From contig NC_087389.1 in NCBI RefSeq assembly GCF_963675165.1, positions 4,338,830 to 4,402,829 of the forward strand: a stretch of 64,000 nucleotides of DNA, given 5' to 3'. Positions 23,275-35,661 of this stretch are shown here, piece by piece. Numbering within the stretch: position 1 is the first letter of the stretch; each line of letters opens with the position of its first letter. The notes under the pieces were generated by a model. The model did no database searches. It saw nothing but the letters and a program-made list of their open reading frames with translations, and had not been told where the DNA came from. The translations under genes were made by a program, and so were the position numbers. The stretch is from Halichondria panicea. Its lineage: Eukaryota; Porifera; Demospongiae; Suberitida; Halichondriidae.

Positions 23275-26200
23275 TCATGAATAGTCGTACTTTGCCCTCA
23301 GTCTCTCCTTGATGAGTAGTGCCTTGGTTACCCTCCGCCAGCTGCCCACCACTCTCTTTTCTCTCTTCTATAGACAAGAAAATAATGCCGCATGAATCTG
23401 ATCAGATACACTATCAAATGACAATGCACATACATGTACAATGTACATGTACAATGTACATGGCCAACAAGAGTATTAAAATAAGTTTAGAACGAGACCT
23501 TTACGATTTTTAACGATAGCAAATTGCGAGCCACGATGTCAATCTTTAGGCCTCAGTGCACGTAGGTATACGGTAGTGTGTGTACAGTGTTACAGCTGCT
23601 CAATGAAAGTAAGACTTTCTATAGGCTTCCAGCCACGTTTTCTTGGATTGTGGAATTGCATGGCTATAATCATGCTTATTTTGAAGGCTGTTGCAGACTT
23701 TTACGGTAAAATCTGTTGATATAATTAGCTATATACACTAGAAGGCTAGCTACTCACAATCACAATCACAATATAAATATAGCTGAATGGCCACAGCCAA
23801 ACGGTTTCACTCTAAAATTACATTTTGTATATACAATCATGTAAAATAGGTAATCCTGCTGTCCATATCATAGCAACACAAACATAATCGTTCTCTATTA
23901 GAGGTACTCGCTGTAAATAACCTCTCTAGCTACAAAAAATAACTTGAAACGCATAATTTTATATACCATTTGGAGGAGGTTTCAATGCATACCAAGTATA
24001 GACACGTACAGAACACACCTTGTTAGCCTTCTCCATTCTGATCTGCTCCTCTTGTTCCCAGCCTTCCAGAATGACCCCTTCGTTCTCCATGGCAACCACG
24101 ATGCCCTCAATGCTGCAAGTGGGCATGATAAAGCAAAACATGAACTACGTGATTGTACAATAAATCGTATAGCAAGAGAGACAGTCGAGTACAGTAAGAA
24201 AACCTTTTGATTATGTTGCTAGCTACGTATGCTATATACTGTGTAGCGCGAAATTTTTGAGGCACTTATATTTCATGGATTGGCCTCTAAAAGCATTTTC
24301 GTTGCACAATTGTCGCGGAATGACTGCTTACCGGAAGCCACGCCTTTAAATATTTGCACGTTATAGCAGGTAATTCAATTTTCGTGGACTTAAAAAAGTG
24401 TTATTAGAAGAGGAGTTTAGTGTGACCATAGATTGAAGAGTTAGAGGGATAGGAAACGGTTGGTATCTTGAGTAACATCCGTGCTACGCTGCGGTTTAAT
24501 CGAGGCCATCACAACAATATCTATTTCTACACTCAGTGCATAATAAACTACAAGTAACTGTGCTTATAGTCCGTGCAACTCACTTATATTTCAAGGTCTA
24601 TACCTATTGTAGTAGTCATAACCAGCACGCTTACACGTTATATGTTCCAATAGCTCTAAAACAGCCTTGGGAACATATAACTTTATTGGAAAGTCTCTTT
24701 TTACTGGGTGTGGTCAGTCATTAGCAAGTACTACACATGGCTCATGGACTAGGCGTGTTATAAATTGCTGAAAGAGATGTCTCGAGGAAACACAGCTTTG
24801 GGAGTTACCCGGCAAAAATGTGCTCAATAGCCTCGTAACGCGGATAATTTTCAAGGCTCCACTGCAGATTCAATGTAAAATCATCACGTGCACCACTCCG
24901 TTTCCTATCCCTCTAACTCTTCAGTCTATGGTGTGACAGGCACGGTTTAGTGGAAACAGAAGTCTCTGATCTATGGTTTGCTAAATGATCTACAGTACAC
25001 CCTTGGGACAGTGCAGTTTGGCCGGAATAGCGAGGTGGCCGCGGCTAAAAAGCCTCGAATAATTTTGCAGCTCTGTCTCGAGGATAATGAGTCATTATAT
25101 AATTTATGCTCATAACCCAAAGCATGACATCTGGCTGTAACAAACGTACATTAAAAACCTAGTTTGGGGCAGCCAGACTTAAATAGAGAGCACAATGATT
25201 CAGTATCCTTCATTATCCTCGAGACAAGAATCGCAAATTAGTCATTAGATTCGAGATAAGGTCGCTGCAGCTATTTCCTGAAATACAGCCACCTCGATCG
25301 CTATTCCGGCCAAGCACTGCACTGTCCCAAGGGTGACCGGATTAACGAGAGTCTACTGTATACACAGCACAGTATTAAGACTATAATTGCAGTATACGTA
25401 CATGGGATGACAAAATCCACCGTGGAAGTCCCAGCCCATTATGGCAGGTGCAAAGTCTATTCCCAGCTTACGCGCCACTTTCTGAACACCCTGAACTGCA
25501 TGAAGAGGGGTAACAAAAATGTTAGAGCTAGTGAACGTGTACAACTATGCATGTTTTGTACTACGTATAAAAATCAACATGATTATTTATTGTTTATTCT
25601 CACTATTAAGGACAACATTAAGCACACAATTTATGCTGTTACTGAACTTCTATGGGTAATCTACAGAGAGTGTATGTACTATGTCATGAATTAAGTTGAT
25701 AGAAATGTTAATTCCGTCTCAGTTGACTCACTCTTGATGTGCACACCTCCAGGTGGTAACATAGACGGCAGAAATAGCTCCACATTCCCATACTCATTAC
25801 GAGGCACTTTACCCTGTACAGTGAAAGGTTGAGCTGCTAATAAATAATAAGCTCTTAGAAGATCACAACTTTCTATAGGAGTTTACTTATAAAGGGACTT
25901 CTAAACACACTATTTTTGCAAAAACACTTCTTACAAACAAGAATTTAGTCCACAATCTTACGTCTACAATGGGCTGTGGTATGTACTTCTCTGTCTGCCA
26001 ACTGCCGAACACATCAACCGTGGCCAATTGGTTCTCTGGCACTGGCTGACCCTGTACATGTTGACACAAGGATAATGATGACTACAAACTAAAAAGAAGG
26101 CCATAATCTTTTTATTATAAGACTATCTATGGTGAAAATCAACAATTCTAGGGACACACAATATAATTATATTGTATGGCTGACTAACACATCATGTTCC

Positions 26201-29200
26201 GAGCACTTTAAAGGATAGGCAAAAGCACACACTATATTAACGTAGCTCCACCTTCTTTGGCCGAGCCTTGACGGACTTGTAGGCCACCTCCCCCACTCTC
26301 ACCAGCCGACCCTCCTTCAACCAAGTCTCACGAGTGTGCAGCTGCAGGGAAGGGGAATTAATGAAGCATAACACATTCAAGCACCAATCTTAAAGCTTGA
26401 TACTATCTCGCGAATGAATACATATAACAGTTTTCAAGTAGAGTAACTCAGACTACACACACGCACATGCACACACCATGTACATGCACGCACACTGGTG
26501 GTACTCAACTGTATAGACACTTTTTCTTGCAAACACAGCCTCCCCTCGACAGAATCCCAGTACTTCGCTACTCTCGGGATAAATGGCTACAAATATGAAG
26601 TTTATAAAACAAGAGTATAATGAGTATAGCTTTTCCTGGAATAGTACACTGCAATACACACGTATACAATGAAACCTGCTTATAGCAATAACCATTATAG
26701 TGGCTGTAATAAACACGTAGCCTGCTGACACAGGCAGCACAGGTACATGCTATGGAAAAATTGGGACCTATTAAGAAGGTGACCTGATTTTCATACGTTT
26801 CACTCTACCTTCAAATTTTAATAGGTGACGTTTGAGAGCGTACCTAAATGTAAGAGAAAATAGTCATAATTGTGAAACTAAAAGAACAAAGGTACACACA
26901 GACACTTGAGCTTTAAAAATTCCTGAATTGTCAATAATATACAATGCGTTACCAAAAAGGCCTACAGAGTTAACATGATGCATATAATTACTTATAAGTT
27001 GAGAAAGAGTACTCTCATTGAAGCAATGGAACACAAGCCATACACTACATAGACTTGAGATATTTCTACCCAGGGGACATGTAAGAGTTGGCTGGCTAGT
27101 AATCAAAACGTACAGCGGGTGGTTCTTGTAGTCTGACACACTGGAGGGCAGAGGCTGAGAGTGGAGTGAGGCTACTTGCACAGAAAAACAGATCAATATT
27201 AGTAACACATTATAAATAATTATAGGCTACTTTTATCTGCTTGATGAAAAATCCAATATGCAATATGCACAAATTAATAATCTGCTGCCGTAGATAATAG
27301 TATCAAAAATTATGGCTGCATGCAGAGACATAGCCTTCACCGAGGCTACTATTTGAGAGCGGCTTCTATATTGCACTGAAGATGGGATGTAGGGAGGCTA
27401 CTATTAATTTAGAGTGCAGCCTTTATACAAGAGCGGCCTTTATAAGAGCGGCTTTTATACAAGAGCGGCCTCTGATCAAGCATATACGGTAATTTGGCCA
27501 ACACTTAGAGCTGTCAACACCTACTTAGTAAAGGACGATTCGTGTATGTATATATTACCCAACAATCAATAGCTGTACTGTTTAAAACTCACCAATTATA
27601 TCCTCATCCTCTCTCTTTCTTGCTTCAATTTCAGAAAGTTCAAAAGGTCGCAGAGACTCTGCCCACCAATCTCGATCCAGCCTCTGCTTGTAGACACGAG
27701 TGCACCAGTCGGACGCATACCGTGGGGTCACATCACGAACACACACACCCTCCAAATTACCACCTGCAGATAAAGTAGATATGGAAATGCATGAAGAGAA
27801 ACAAATATGGATGATCAACCAGTGGTATCAACTCAAATAATAAATGTAACATACAGGTACTAGACTAGACTGTAGTATGCAATAGGGCTAAACGGAAAGA
27901 ACATCGCATCAAAATACAAAAACTCAACAGCTATAATTATAGATATAGATAGATAGGGGTTTTGCCTCCAAGCTTGCGATTCATATAGCACTTAGACATA
28001 AATTATTAATACAAATTCAATGGGCTATATACATGGGAACATTTACCTGCATCAAACAAAATTTAATATCTAGAACAACTCGGATTAAACAGCTAATTAT
28101 GTAAAACAAGGGGATACTTTCGCCATCAAGTTTGTGATTGAGAACACCATACTAGACTCAGTATTACATAATTATTAGCCCAATATAGTATAACAATGAA
28201 CTCACCACTTTGAAACGCCAGAACATAGTTCAAAGGCAGGGGGCAGTCCCTCTCACAAAGGTGGGGCTGTCCGACTGAGCAGGAGGGGATATGAGCCGAC
28301 ACCCACTTTTCCTCACCACACACGTACACCTCCACCCAGGACATTACATCATCATTATCAGCTTCAGCTTCTATTGTCCGAGAATAATCAACGACTTTAG
28401 AACTCAAAACTTCTGAATCTACTTGCGTTATTTTTCGTGATACTTTTTTAGGAGCTATTTTCATTTTCTTAGGCTTTGGGAATGTAAATTCTTTGTCTTC
28501 ATTTTCACTTTCAGAATGAAATGATTCGCTGGATGATTTCAGATTAGAATGTGTCCTCTTCCGAAGTCGAGGTGGGCTACAGTGTTTCATTGATTTATTG
28601 AAGTAAGGAGACGTGTCAGTTTCAGTGGTACTGCTTCTCTTGTCCGATGATGAGGTTCCTAACTTTTTGGTACATTTCTTAGTGGTATTCTTTATTCTTT
28701 TACTGGAGGAGCCTTTGAGCACTGCACTTACAGTATTCATTGCAACGTTCTCCTCCTTAACCGTTTCATTGGGACTACTCTTTTTTAAAGTATAATTCTT
28801 CTTCTTACTAGTCGACATTGGCTTGTACGAGAGAGGATTTAGCACCATGACCAATCTGGTTTCAAGTCCTAATACTCTCAACAGAGCTACCAGCAACAAA
28901 GTTACTGATAAGTCTCTAAATCTAGTGTCAAAATCGGAAACAATTTTTTGGAAATCTTTTTTCTGCGCAACAAACCATTTTAATAGTTTCAGTAATAGAT
29001 CACGATCATAGCGACTTGGGTCGTCTCTGTATAGACTTCTCTGATTCGCAATGAGTGATAAGAGAATGGCTTGCAGTGAGGGGGAGTGGTCGCAAAGCTT
29101 GGTCTGATGAATGCCACGTGAGACAAGACAGAGAAGGTGTGTCTTGTGAACGTTGTGAAGAAGCTCTTTCTGAAACGCTTCAAACGCTCTTTCAAATTCA

Positions 29201-29786
29201 CTCTTCTCTTTACTGCAATAAAGCAAGAAGAGTAAGTTACAGTAGTAAGAAGAGTAAGCACAGGGAACAATACTAACGCAAGAACTGCACTAAACCACAA
29301 ATTAATTTAATTACCGCTTTTTCTTTAAGGCATTTTTGTCTAGAGTGAATTCAATACCACTGCTGGTTGAGGGCTGACCACAAGAGCCATGACTCTTTGC
29401 CAACAGTAAAAGTTGTTCCTCAGTGAGGTCGCCATGAAGAGGGTCTAGGGGGTGAGGTAGTGTGGTATTGTCATTGTGAACAGAGTAGAACTCTAGGTCA
29501 CCAAACATTACAAAGTATGGATTAGCTGATTTTATACCCACAATGTTACACAGCATAACATAATCGTATGGAGCGGTACTACAGAAGATGTGAGTGTGTC
29601 ACAGTGTAAAAGCACAGATCTAGAATCCACCAACAGACTTAGACTTAGTGTCTGTTTTGATAACTGCCAAGCTTTTCATTGCCAACAACTGACGACTAGT
29701 ACCAGCTCCTACATATGCAGCTGCACTAACTCACCTCCAGGTTCCACATCTTCCCAATCATCTTCAGCTTCACTGCCAGAGGACAT
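23275..29786 (-). CDS. XPC: XPC/Rad4 nucleotide-excision repair damage sensor (13 exons)
   Basis: Exons are 29786-29735, 29492-29315, 29212-28206, 27763-27593, 27171-27114, 26843-26809, 26586-26510, 26341-26252, 26051-25962, 25813-25732, 25495-25402, 24112-24019 and 23367-23275, giving 706 aa in frame. The acidic N-terminus [11 protein letters not shown] matches the XPC start. Exon 3 carries the transglutaminase-like core ([32 protein letters not shown], then [18 protein letters not shown]). It is split by a Ser/Lys-rich insert of about 130 aa. The beta-hairpin domains follow: [104 protein letters not shown] and [12 protein letters not shown]. The tail [13 protein letters not shown] matches XPC, but it stops well short of the human C-terminus. 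XPC recognises helix-distorting lesions in the nucleus with RAD23 and centrin. The exon 8 donor is weak. Confidence 0.93.
24420..24938. mobile_element. MITE in an XPC intron, long inverted ends
   Basis: The left end includes GAAGAGTTAGAGGGATAGGA and is mirrored on the right by TCCTATCCCTCTAACTCTTC, with about 35 bp of near-perfect pairing. No ORF. Confidence 0.7.
24990..25361. mobile_element. Second hairpin MITE in an XPC intron
   Basis: CACCCTTGGGACAGTGCAGT on the left pairs with ACTGCACTGTCCCAAGGGTG on the right, followed inward by GGCCGGAATAGCGAGGTGG and its complement. Fewer than 60 bp separate it from the 24420-24938 element. Confidence 0.7.
27300..27490. repeat. Short direct repeats in an XPC intron
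   Basis: Several copies of AAGAGCGGCCTTTATA and related AGAGCGGCTTTTATAC units occur in tandem, next to duplicated GAGGCTACTATT blocks. No gene function is seen. Confidence 0.5.
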
Positions 29787-29922
29787 AGTTTCTCACTCCT
29801 CCCAAAGAGCTGCTTGGCCACATGGGTTGACGCATGCGCAGTAATACATTCTCAAATGAACGCCGCATAAACTATCTGGACTGTGTCCCAAATATTCATT
29901 CTGTACATTGACATTAATTTTA

Positions 29923-31338
29923 TTAAAGATATTCTCTTAATACAGCACCGATTCCAGTAGTCACAATCTGAACTAAACATATCCACCAACTAAAATAAGA
30001 AAAACATCCGAAAAACACGCTCAAACCAAACCCTGACGACGAAAAAATGTTTGAGTCACCACCGGCAGCAGCCTCGGTTATTAACCTGTCGTAGTTCATT
30101 CTGGACGATGCAAACAATAGCAGTACCGAACACAGTAGCAGCAGATATGGTGCTAGATACTGCACACCCATTCCCCCGTAGAATAGGAAGATGGTCGTGA
30201 TTTTACTACGATAGTCACGGACAGAAACACGACCATGATCTCTCCTCAGTTCTTCAATTCTCCATTTGGCAGTGTTCAAATACGTCTGCATGTAGTACTT
30301 GTACATCGCCAATCGAAACAAGCAGACACCCAAAACTGTGCACACTCTAAAACTCTCGTACGAAATCTCATATGCACCAAACATGTTCACATTATTTCTC
30401 TCTGCTACCATATCCGAGCTCAAAGGTCGTATCCATAGTGATAGACAGAAGAAAGGAGACAGGTATGCAGCATGAAGTAGAGACTTTGTTATTTTGCTGG
30501 TGGTATACTTCAAAGCGTTGAAATGCACATCTGCAAATCTCAATCCAGGAAAGATAAGTAAGTAACTGAGAAAACTTCCTCCTAATGCAAGAGACATCTT
30601 GAATGCCCAAACTGGCAAAAATATAATTTTAGCAGTTGAATTTTCAGAGTATCTACCCAGAAGTCTTGACGAGCAGTTGACTATGTTGGAGTATGTTTTG
30701 TTCAGACCCAGATTAAGAATTCCCTCATCAATGAGCAAGATGAAGAGAGAGAGAACAAAGAAGAGCATTGAGAAGACGATGCAGACTGATCGCTGGTGAG
30801 ACAGTTCCTCGCTCATGTAGACTCGTGTTAGGGAGTTCAAGACATACATTATATAGACACACACTATAAACAGCCAAACAGTGCTCAGATTGTATTGTAC
30901 AATAGCTTCATTCGGTTGAAGATAGAAATACACTTCTGTTATGCACACCACTGAAACAGCAGCAAGAATCAGGTTTAGCATTCGTTCAAGCTCACTAGAA
31001 TAGTGCAATTGAATGACATTGAAATAATCCACTGCCACTTCGGGTAGTTTAATTTTGGACGACTTTGGAAGAACTAAATTCGGATCTAGACGATCTTTTG
31101 CACCAAACGCCACACCTCCAGAAGCTGATTGTTTCGCTCCAGTTGCATTTTTTCGTTTGCCTTTCTGACTCGAGTTAGCGATGGAGACATGTGGTCGTAG
31201 TGAGTCGTCAGAGGGTGCAACGAAGCGTGTCAATCGGAACGTGATAAACCATCGACCAAAAGAGTAGTAGGGAGAGATCTTGTGCAGGAAACTGGCGACG
31301 ATCATGGTGAGGACCACTTGTACCCCGAAAAACGCCAT
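29923..31338 (-). CDS. TMEM161: Transmembrane protein 161 (single coding exon)
   Basis: An uninterrupted 471-aa frame from the ATG at 31338. It matches TMEM161A/B along its length: GVQVVLTMIVASFLHKISPY at the start, RSVCIVFSMLFFVLSLF, FPGLRFADVHFNAL, ITKSLLHAAYLSPFFCLSLW, FRLAMYKYYMQTYLNTAK, YLAPYLLLLCSVLL and the terminal SYFSWWICL. About eight to ten hydrophobic helices are visible, so it is an integral membrane protein. The family is linked to cardiac excitability and stress responses in vertebrates; its molecular function is not settled. Whether this is A or B cannot be said, because the duplication is vertebrate. Coding sequence without introns is unusual beside the split neighbours. The stop is 136 bp upstream of the XPC ATG on the same strand. 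Confidence 0.93.
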   Translation of the reverse strand: MAFFGVQVVLTMIVASFLHKISPYYSFGRWFITFRLTRFVAPSDDSLRPHVSIANSSQKGKRKNATGAKQSASGGVAFGAKDRLDPNLVLPKSSKIKLPEVAVDYFNVIQLHYSSELERMLNLILAAVSVVCITEVYFYLQPNEAIVQYNLSTVWLFIVCVYIMYVLNSLTRVYMSEELSHQRSVCIVFSMLFFVLSLFILLIDEGILNLGLNKTYSNIVNCSSRLLGRYSENSTAKIIFLPVWAFKMSLALGGSFLSYLLIFPGLRFADVHFNALKYTTSKITKSLLHAAYLSPFFCLSLWIRPLSSDMVAERNNVNMFGAYEISYESFRVCTVLGVCLFRLAMYKYYMQTYLNTAKWRIEELRRDHGRVSVRDYRSKITTIFLFYGGMGVQYLAPYLLLLCSVLLLFASSRMNYDRLITEAAAGGDSNIFSSSGFGLSVFFGCFSYFSWWICLVQIVTTGIGAVLREYL

Positions 31339-31642
31339 GACTGGAGGTAAAATGATACAATTACAGAGTATTCAATGGGCTAGTCTATAGAGACGTGTTT
31401 CACTTGCCTCAATCACACTAAAGAAGGATGCTTCAGTTCTCTGGTTGGCTTGGCTGCACTGTATGATTCTATGCTCTACAATTAATTCTAGCTAGCTACT
31501 TAGTTCTCATGCTCAGAGGTCGAGGTCCTTTTTGTGACTGTCAACCACGTGGTTAAAGTACAGCTGAGCTCAGCAGCTTTTCTCTCTGGTTCAATGGTTT
31601 TCTGGGGCTGTGCTAGCTAGCCATATCCATAAGCTGTAAAGT
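31339..31642. promoter_or_regulatory. Bidirectional promoter between TMEM161 and APIP
   Basis: 304 bp separate the opposite start codons. No TATA box is apparent. The spacer includes a GTTCTCATGCTCAGAGGTCGAGG stretch and a CCACGTGG palindrome near 31546, an E-box-like sequence. Confidence 0.5.
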
Positions 31643-34137
31643 ATGAATGAGGAACAGTACATGTATGTGAGTTTTGTGGGGGAAGTGTAGAGCTGCATGG
31701 TGCAAGTATAGTAGATCTAGGTGCTGTCACGCTGCACACATTACACACACACACACAGCACAAGGAACACCCACGTCTGCTAATCCCTGAGCTGTGTAGG
31801 TGAGAGGTACCAATTCTACCGACACCCCCCCGGGCATTGCTGCAGAAATTGTCAGTTAAAATTAACTCCGTTTACAGCTAGATTGATTGTTGTACTATTT
31901 TCACGGCTTCTTTTTTCCTTTATGTAGGTTGTTCTATTCTCTAGGATGGGTTACAGGCACTGGTGGAGGAATTACCATCAAGTTAGGGTGAGTTAGGACT
32001 AACTTCCAGCTAGTGCTTAATGCGAACTTGAAGATCATAAAGTCCATTCGGGCTTGAGATGTACAGTATCTTTTATAAGATCCAAGATGTCGATATCTCC
32101 CAGCTTGATCCCCTCCCCCTAAAATTTACATTCAACTCAGAATGCGAAGGCAACACCAGAATTCACTTACGACCAAATTAACAACATTTTCTGGGCGGGG
32201 GGGCATGTTCCTGGGTCCCCTAGCTCATAACACACTCCGTGTGCCCTATTCCCCGCCCCTACTTGAAATCCTGTACGACGTACACCCTGTATAAAGCTGA
32301 GTTGTGAGATCATTAGGCAAAGGGTTCTTGGTTCAATCCCCATCTTTTGGTACTCGCTTAAGTATTCTCTTTTCTACCATCAGAGATGAGATATACATCG
32401 CACCATCAGCTGTACAGAAAGAGCGAATAAAGGTATCTGTATAATTATATAACTGTGTCCATCAAAACTAATGGGCCCCTATTTATTCAGAATAGTGTGT
32501 TTCTGAACCATTTTCGAGAGCGTGTAGCCTGACTATATGGAGCGTCTCATTTCAAACGCTGTAGTAATGTACATGTATAGCTCTGTCTGTAGGAAATGTC
32601 ATTAAATATAATTTCTACAGCCTGAGGACTTGTTTGTGTGTGACATAGACGGAAAAGATATCGCTGTACCATCTCCTAGGTAATTGTGTTATGCTGAGTT
32701 GTGTGATCATGAGCATGTGCATTTGTTTAAAATGTACATTCTATTGAAAAACTAACAGATAACTGCTGTTTCCCATACTGATTGAGTGTGTGTTGTGATC
32801 CCCTACAGTAAGCAACTGAGGAAGAGTCAGTGCACACCTCTGTTCATGGCTGCCTACAGAATGAGAAGTACGTGTATGTCTATAGTTGGATACTTACAGG
32901 TACATGTATAACAACACTGTTTGTGATTTCCAGTTTGTAGCTAGTTTCGGTACTAAAGATGTGTGTTTTGTTTGTTTAGGTTCTATAAACAATAACTGTT
33001 GTGCATAGTTAGGTAATCCACACATATCTCGCCCGTCACCCCCACCCACACACACACAGATGCCGGGGCGGTCATCCACACCCACTCCAAGTCGGCAGTG
33101 ATGGCCACCCTCTTCTACCCGGGCACAGAGTTCCGAGTGACCCACTTGGAGATGATAAAAGGGATCAGACGTGGGGAGAGTGGGGGGAACCTGCGATACA
33201 ACGAGGAGCTGGTGGTACCTATTATTGAGAACACACCAGAGGAGAAGGACTTGGAGGTGATAGAGTAAATGCGAGTATAATATACATACCTTAAGGTGAC
33301 ATATTTTTGCGTGTATTAATTTCTGCTATTTTGCGAATGAGAGTAAAATCGCAAAAATTAGTACTCGCAAATAATTGGCCGCCCTCTATCCAGATCGACA
33401 TTTCGCAAAAAATTTTATACCAGCAAAATGTACAAAACTGTAAAAACGCAAACAAATCTACCTGTGAAAATATGTCACCTTAAGGTAGTCTGTATATATA
33501 GTTTCGATTGCCTACAATATACTACAGGACTGAGGAGTACTTTTGCTGTGGCATAATCACAAACCTTCCATGTGAATGTTTAGAATCCTGTAGCCATGCA
33601 GAGCAACTGAAATGTATACAGTATAGTTTGTTTGTTCTTTATCTAAAGGGACCACCTGTACAGTTTACCTATTTTGTATTTCCCCATAATTATGCATGCA
33701 GGATCGTCTAGTGCAAGCAATCACTGCCTACCCTGAAACCTGTGCAGTGCTGGTGAGGAGACATGGAGTGTACGTGTGGGGAGAGAGTTGGCAAAAGGCA
33801 AAGACAATGTAAGTAAGATCTTCACTATTATTATAACACTGTGTTGTTTCCGTTGTTTCGATTAAATAAACGTATGTCTACGTAAATGTGATCGTTTAGT
33901 AGGTACTGTATATATGTAATAACAGATTGCTTAGACTCAGTTTTGTTTTCACGGTTGCATTCTGAAAGAAAAACATTAATTCCTATTAATATTATACTGT
34001 TTGTGTGCAAATTATCACTGAATCACTCACTATGCATACACTATACACTTTCCAGGAGTGAGTGTTACGACTATTTGTTTGATATTGCTGTCCAAATGAA
34101 GCAAAGTGGCTTAGACCCCACTAAGCCCCCCTCCTGA
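31643..34137 (+). CDS. APIP: Methylthioribulose-1-phosphate dehydratase (MtnB/APIP), nine exons
   Basis: Exons are 31643-31666, 31759-31799, 31928-31987, 32384-32432, 32621-32679, 32809-32867, 33060-33256, 33702-33808 and 34056-34137, giving 225 aa in frame. [69 protein letters not shown] (the zinc-binding HTH), [37 protein letters not shown] (third zinc His) and [13 protein letters not shown] are all in order. The enzyme is a class II aldolase-fold zinc dehydratase of the methionine salvage pathway in the cytosol. The vertebrate protein also restrains apoptosis, which is not shown here. The first exon, with only eight codons, is the least certain part. Confidence 0.95.
33288..33486. mobile_element. 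Hairpin MITE in APIP intron 7
   Basis: The ends CCTTAAGGTGACATATTTTT and AAATATGTCACCTTAAGG are inverted repeats. The interior contains further inverted blocks of CGCAAAA/TTTTGCG type. Confidence 0.7.
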
Positions 34138-35030
34138 TTGACCACACCCTATATATAAACTCTGTTGTATTATTTGGACAGCTAGTGCACACGGTTTCCT
34201 CCGAGTTGATTGTATTGTTATATAGTTGAGGTTTTGTCTAATGTCGTTCATCAGCTTTTCCTGGTTTTGCATAATACATGCCACTGTGATTGTTTCTAAC
34301 AATCAGGTACAGAGCTAAACGAGCTAGGGGGGTGAAGTGTGGGTTGCGTTGAAACTATGCGGTATGTGCATGTACAAGTAAAGTCATTACTTGCATTGAT
34401 CGTTTAAATAGTGCTCTTAGAATTGCTTCTGTTTAATTTTACCTATTTTATTCTTATACATGTAGCTTGTACATTAGCTTGGCTCTTATAACTGTGTTAC
34501 ATTATCACAGTGCTGCACATAATTATGCCACTGATTACACAAAGACTGATAAACGTGAAATACAGTCACTATTTACACGTACCAAGTGTATTATTGTCTT
34601 TTGGTACACACACACATACACACACTATAATAATTGCTTCAGTCAATAAGGCTAGTGAGTTAGTGCACATAAATTATATATATCTCAACCTGCTCAATAA
34701 GGACATCTTCGCTTTCAAAGTGATTAGAGAAATCGGTGCATACCCTCATCTCAATATTATCGCTAGTAGAAGCTGACAGCTGCTTGTAGAACCACGGAGG
34801 GGTGTTCATTGCACAACAAGTAAGAGCTGCTCTGCAACCTGCGCCATCCCATAATGGATCATCAGCATCATTGCTTGAGTATCGAGATAAACTACCTGTG
34901 TCGCGAAAGTAGTCATTTCCAACAACAATTAATACTCTAGGGGGTGTAGCAAAGCTGTAGCTACCTATAATTATGTTACTTGGTATGTATGATTACAAAT
35001 CACGCATGGTAGGTTGTGGTTGCCTAGTTA
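34138..35030. other. Intergenic, APIP to receptor array
   Basis: No gene recognised. AT-rich with a CACACACATACACACAC run near 34607. It marks the boundary between the conserved gene block and the receptor array. Confidence 0.4.
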
Positions 35031-35033
35031 ATT

Positions 35034-35134
35034 GTGCTAGCCTCGTCACCGTTAATTGTAATGATATAGGTGCTATTTTAAACCAAGCGTTAACATTTGA
35101 GAAAAATCGGCCTGGTGACGAGGCTAGCACAATG
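35034..35134. mobile_element. Hairpin MITE upstream of receptor copy A
   Basis: TGTGCTAGCCTCGTCACC and GGTGACGAGGCTAGCACA form exact 18-bp inverted ends. Copies with the same ends, slightly decayed, lie at about 39455-39556 and 44342-44452, in the same position relative to receptor copies B and D. The insertion therefore predates the duplication. Confidence 0.75.
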
Positions 35135-35259
35135 TATGTTAGGTAATTCGTACACAAACAGTACAAATGTATTGGTGTGCATATCGGATTCCTTAAATGT
35201 CTTTTGCTTTCTAGTCCTACAAAGCTTTACGTAATTGTGAGATACGTGTGAACAATACA

Positions 35260-35661
35260 TGTACCTCCTAAGTGTAAAAGACACTGTTGAATAAACTTAG
35301 TGTTTACATTATGTATTATATAGATTATGTATTGTAGCAGCTGTATATGGTTGGTTTCTAGTAGTTTTTACATTTTCGGGGTGCGTGACGGAAGAACATT
35401 CGGATCCTAAGTGTAAAAGACACTGTGGGTTCAATTGTAGTGTTTCTTACATTTATGTATTATAGCATGCAGCTGTGTGGTTGGTTTATATAGTAGTTTT
35501 CTAGGAACTAAACATTTTAGTGACGGAAGAACATTCGGATTCTAGGGTTCGATTACAGTGTTTACATTATGTATTATAGCAGCTGTGTGGTTGGTTTCTA
35601 GTGTATAAAAACTATAGTCAGCAATTTTGTGTACATGTAAAGAACTTTAAATTGATATTAA
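35260..35661 (+). promoter_or_regulatory. Promoter of receptor copy A
   Basis: Holds two copies of CCTAAGTGTAAAAGACACTG (about 35268 and 35406), an inverted repeat AGTGT-AAAAG-ACACT, and a TATAAAA at 35604-35610. Copies B and D have the same arrangement. The region also repeats GCAGCTGTGTGGTTGGTTT-type blocks. Confidence 0.6.

Noticed and set aside
32320-32360. GGTTCAATCCC resembling a tRNA B box
   Set aside because: No matching A box or cloverleaf stems upstream within tRNA distance; at best a SINE remnant.
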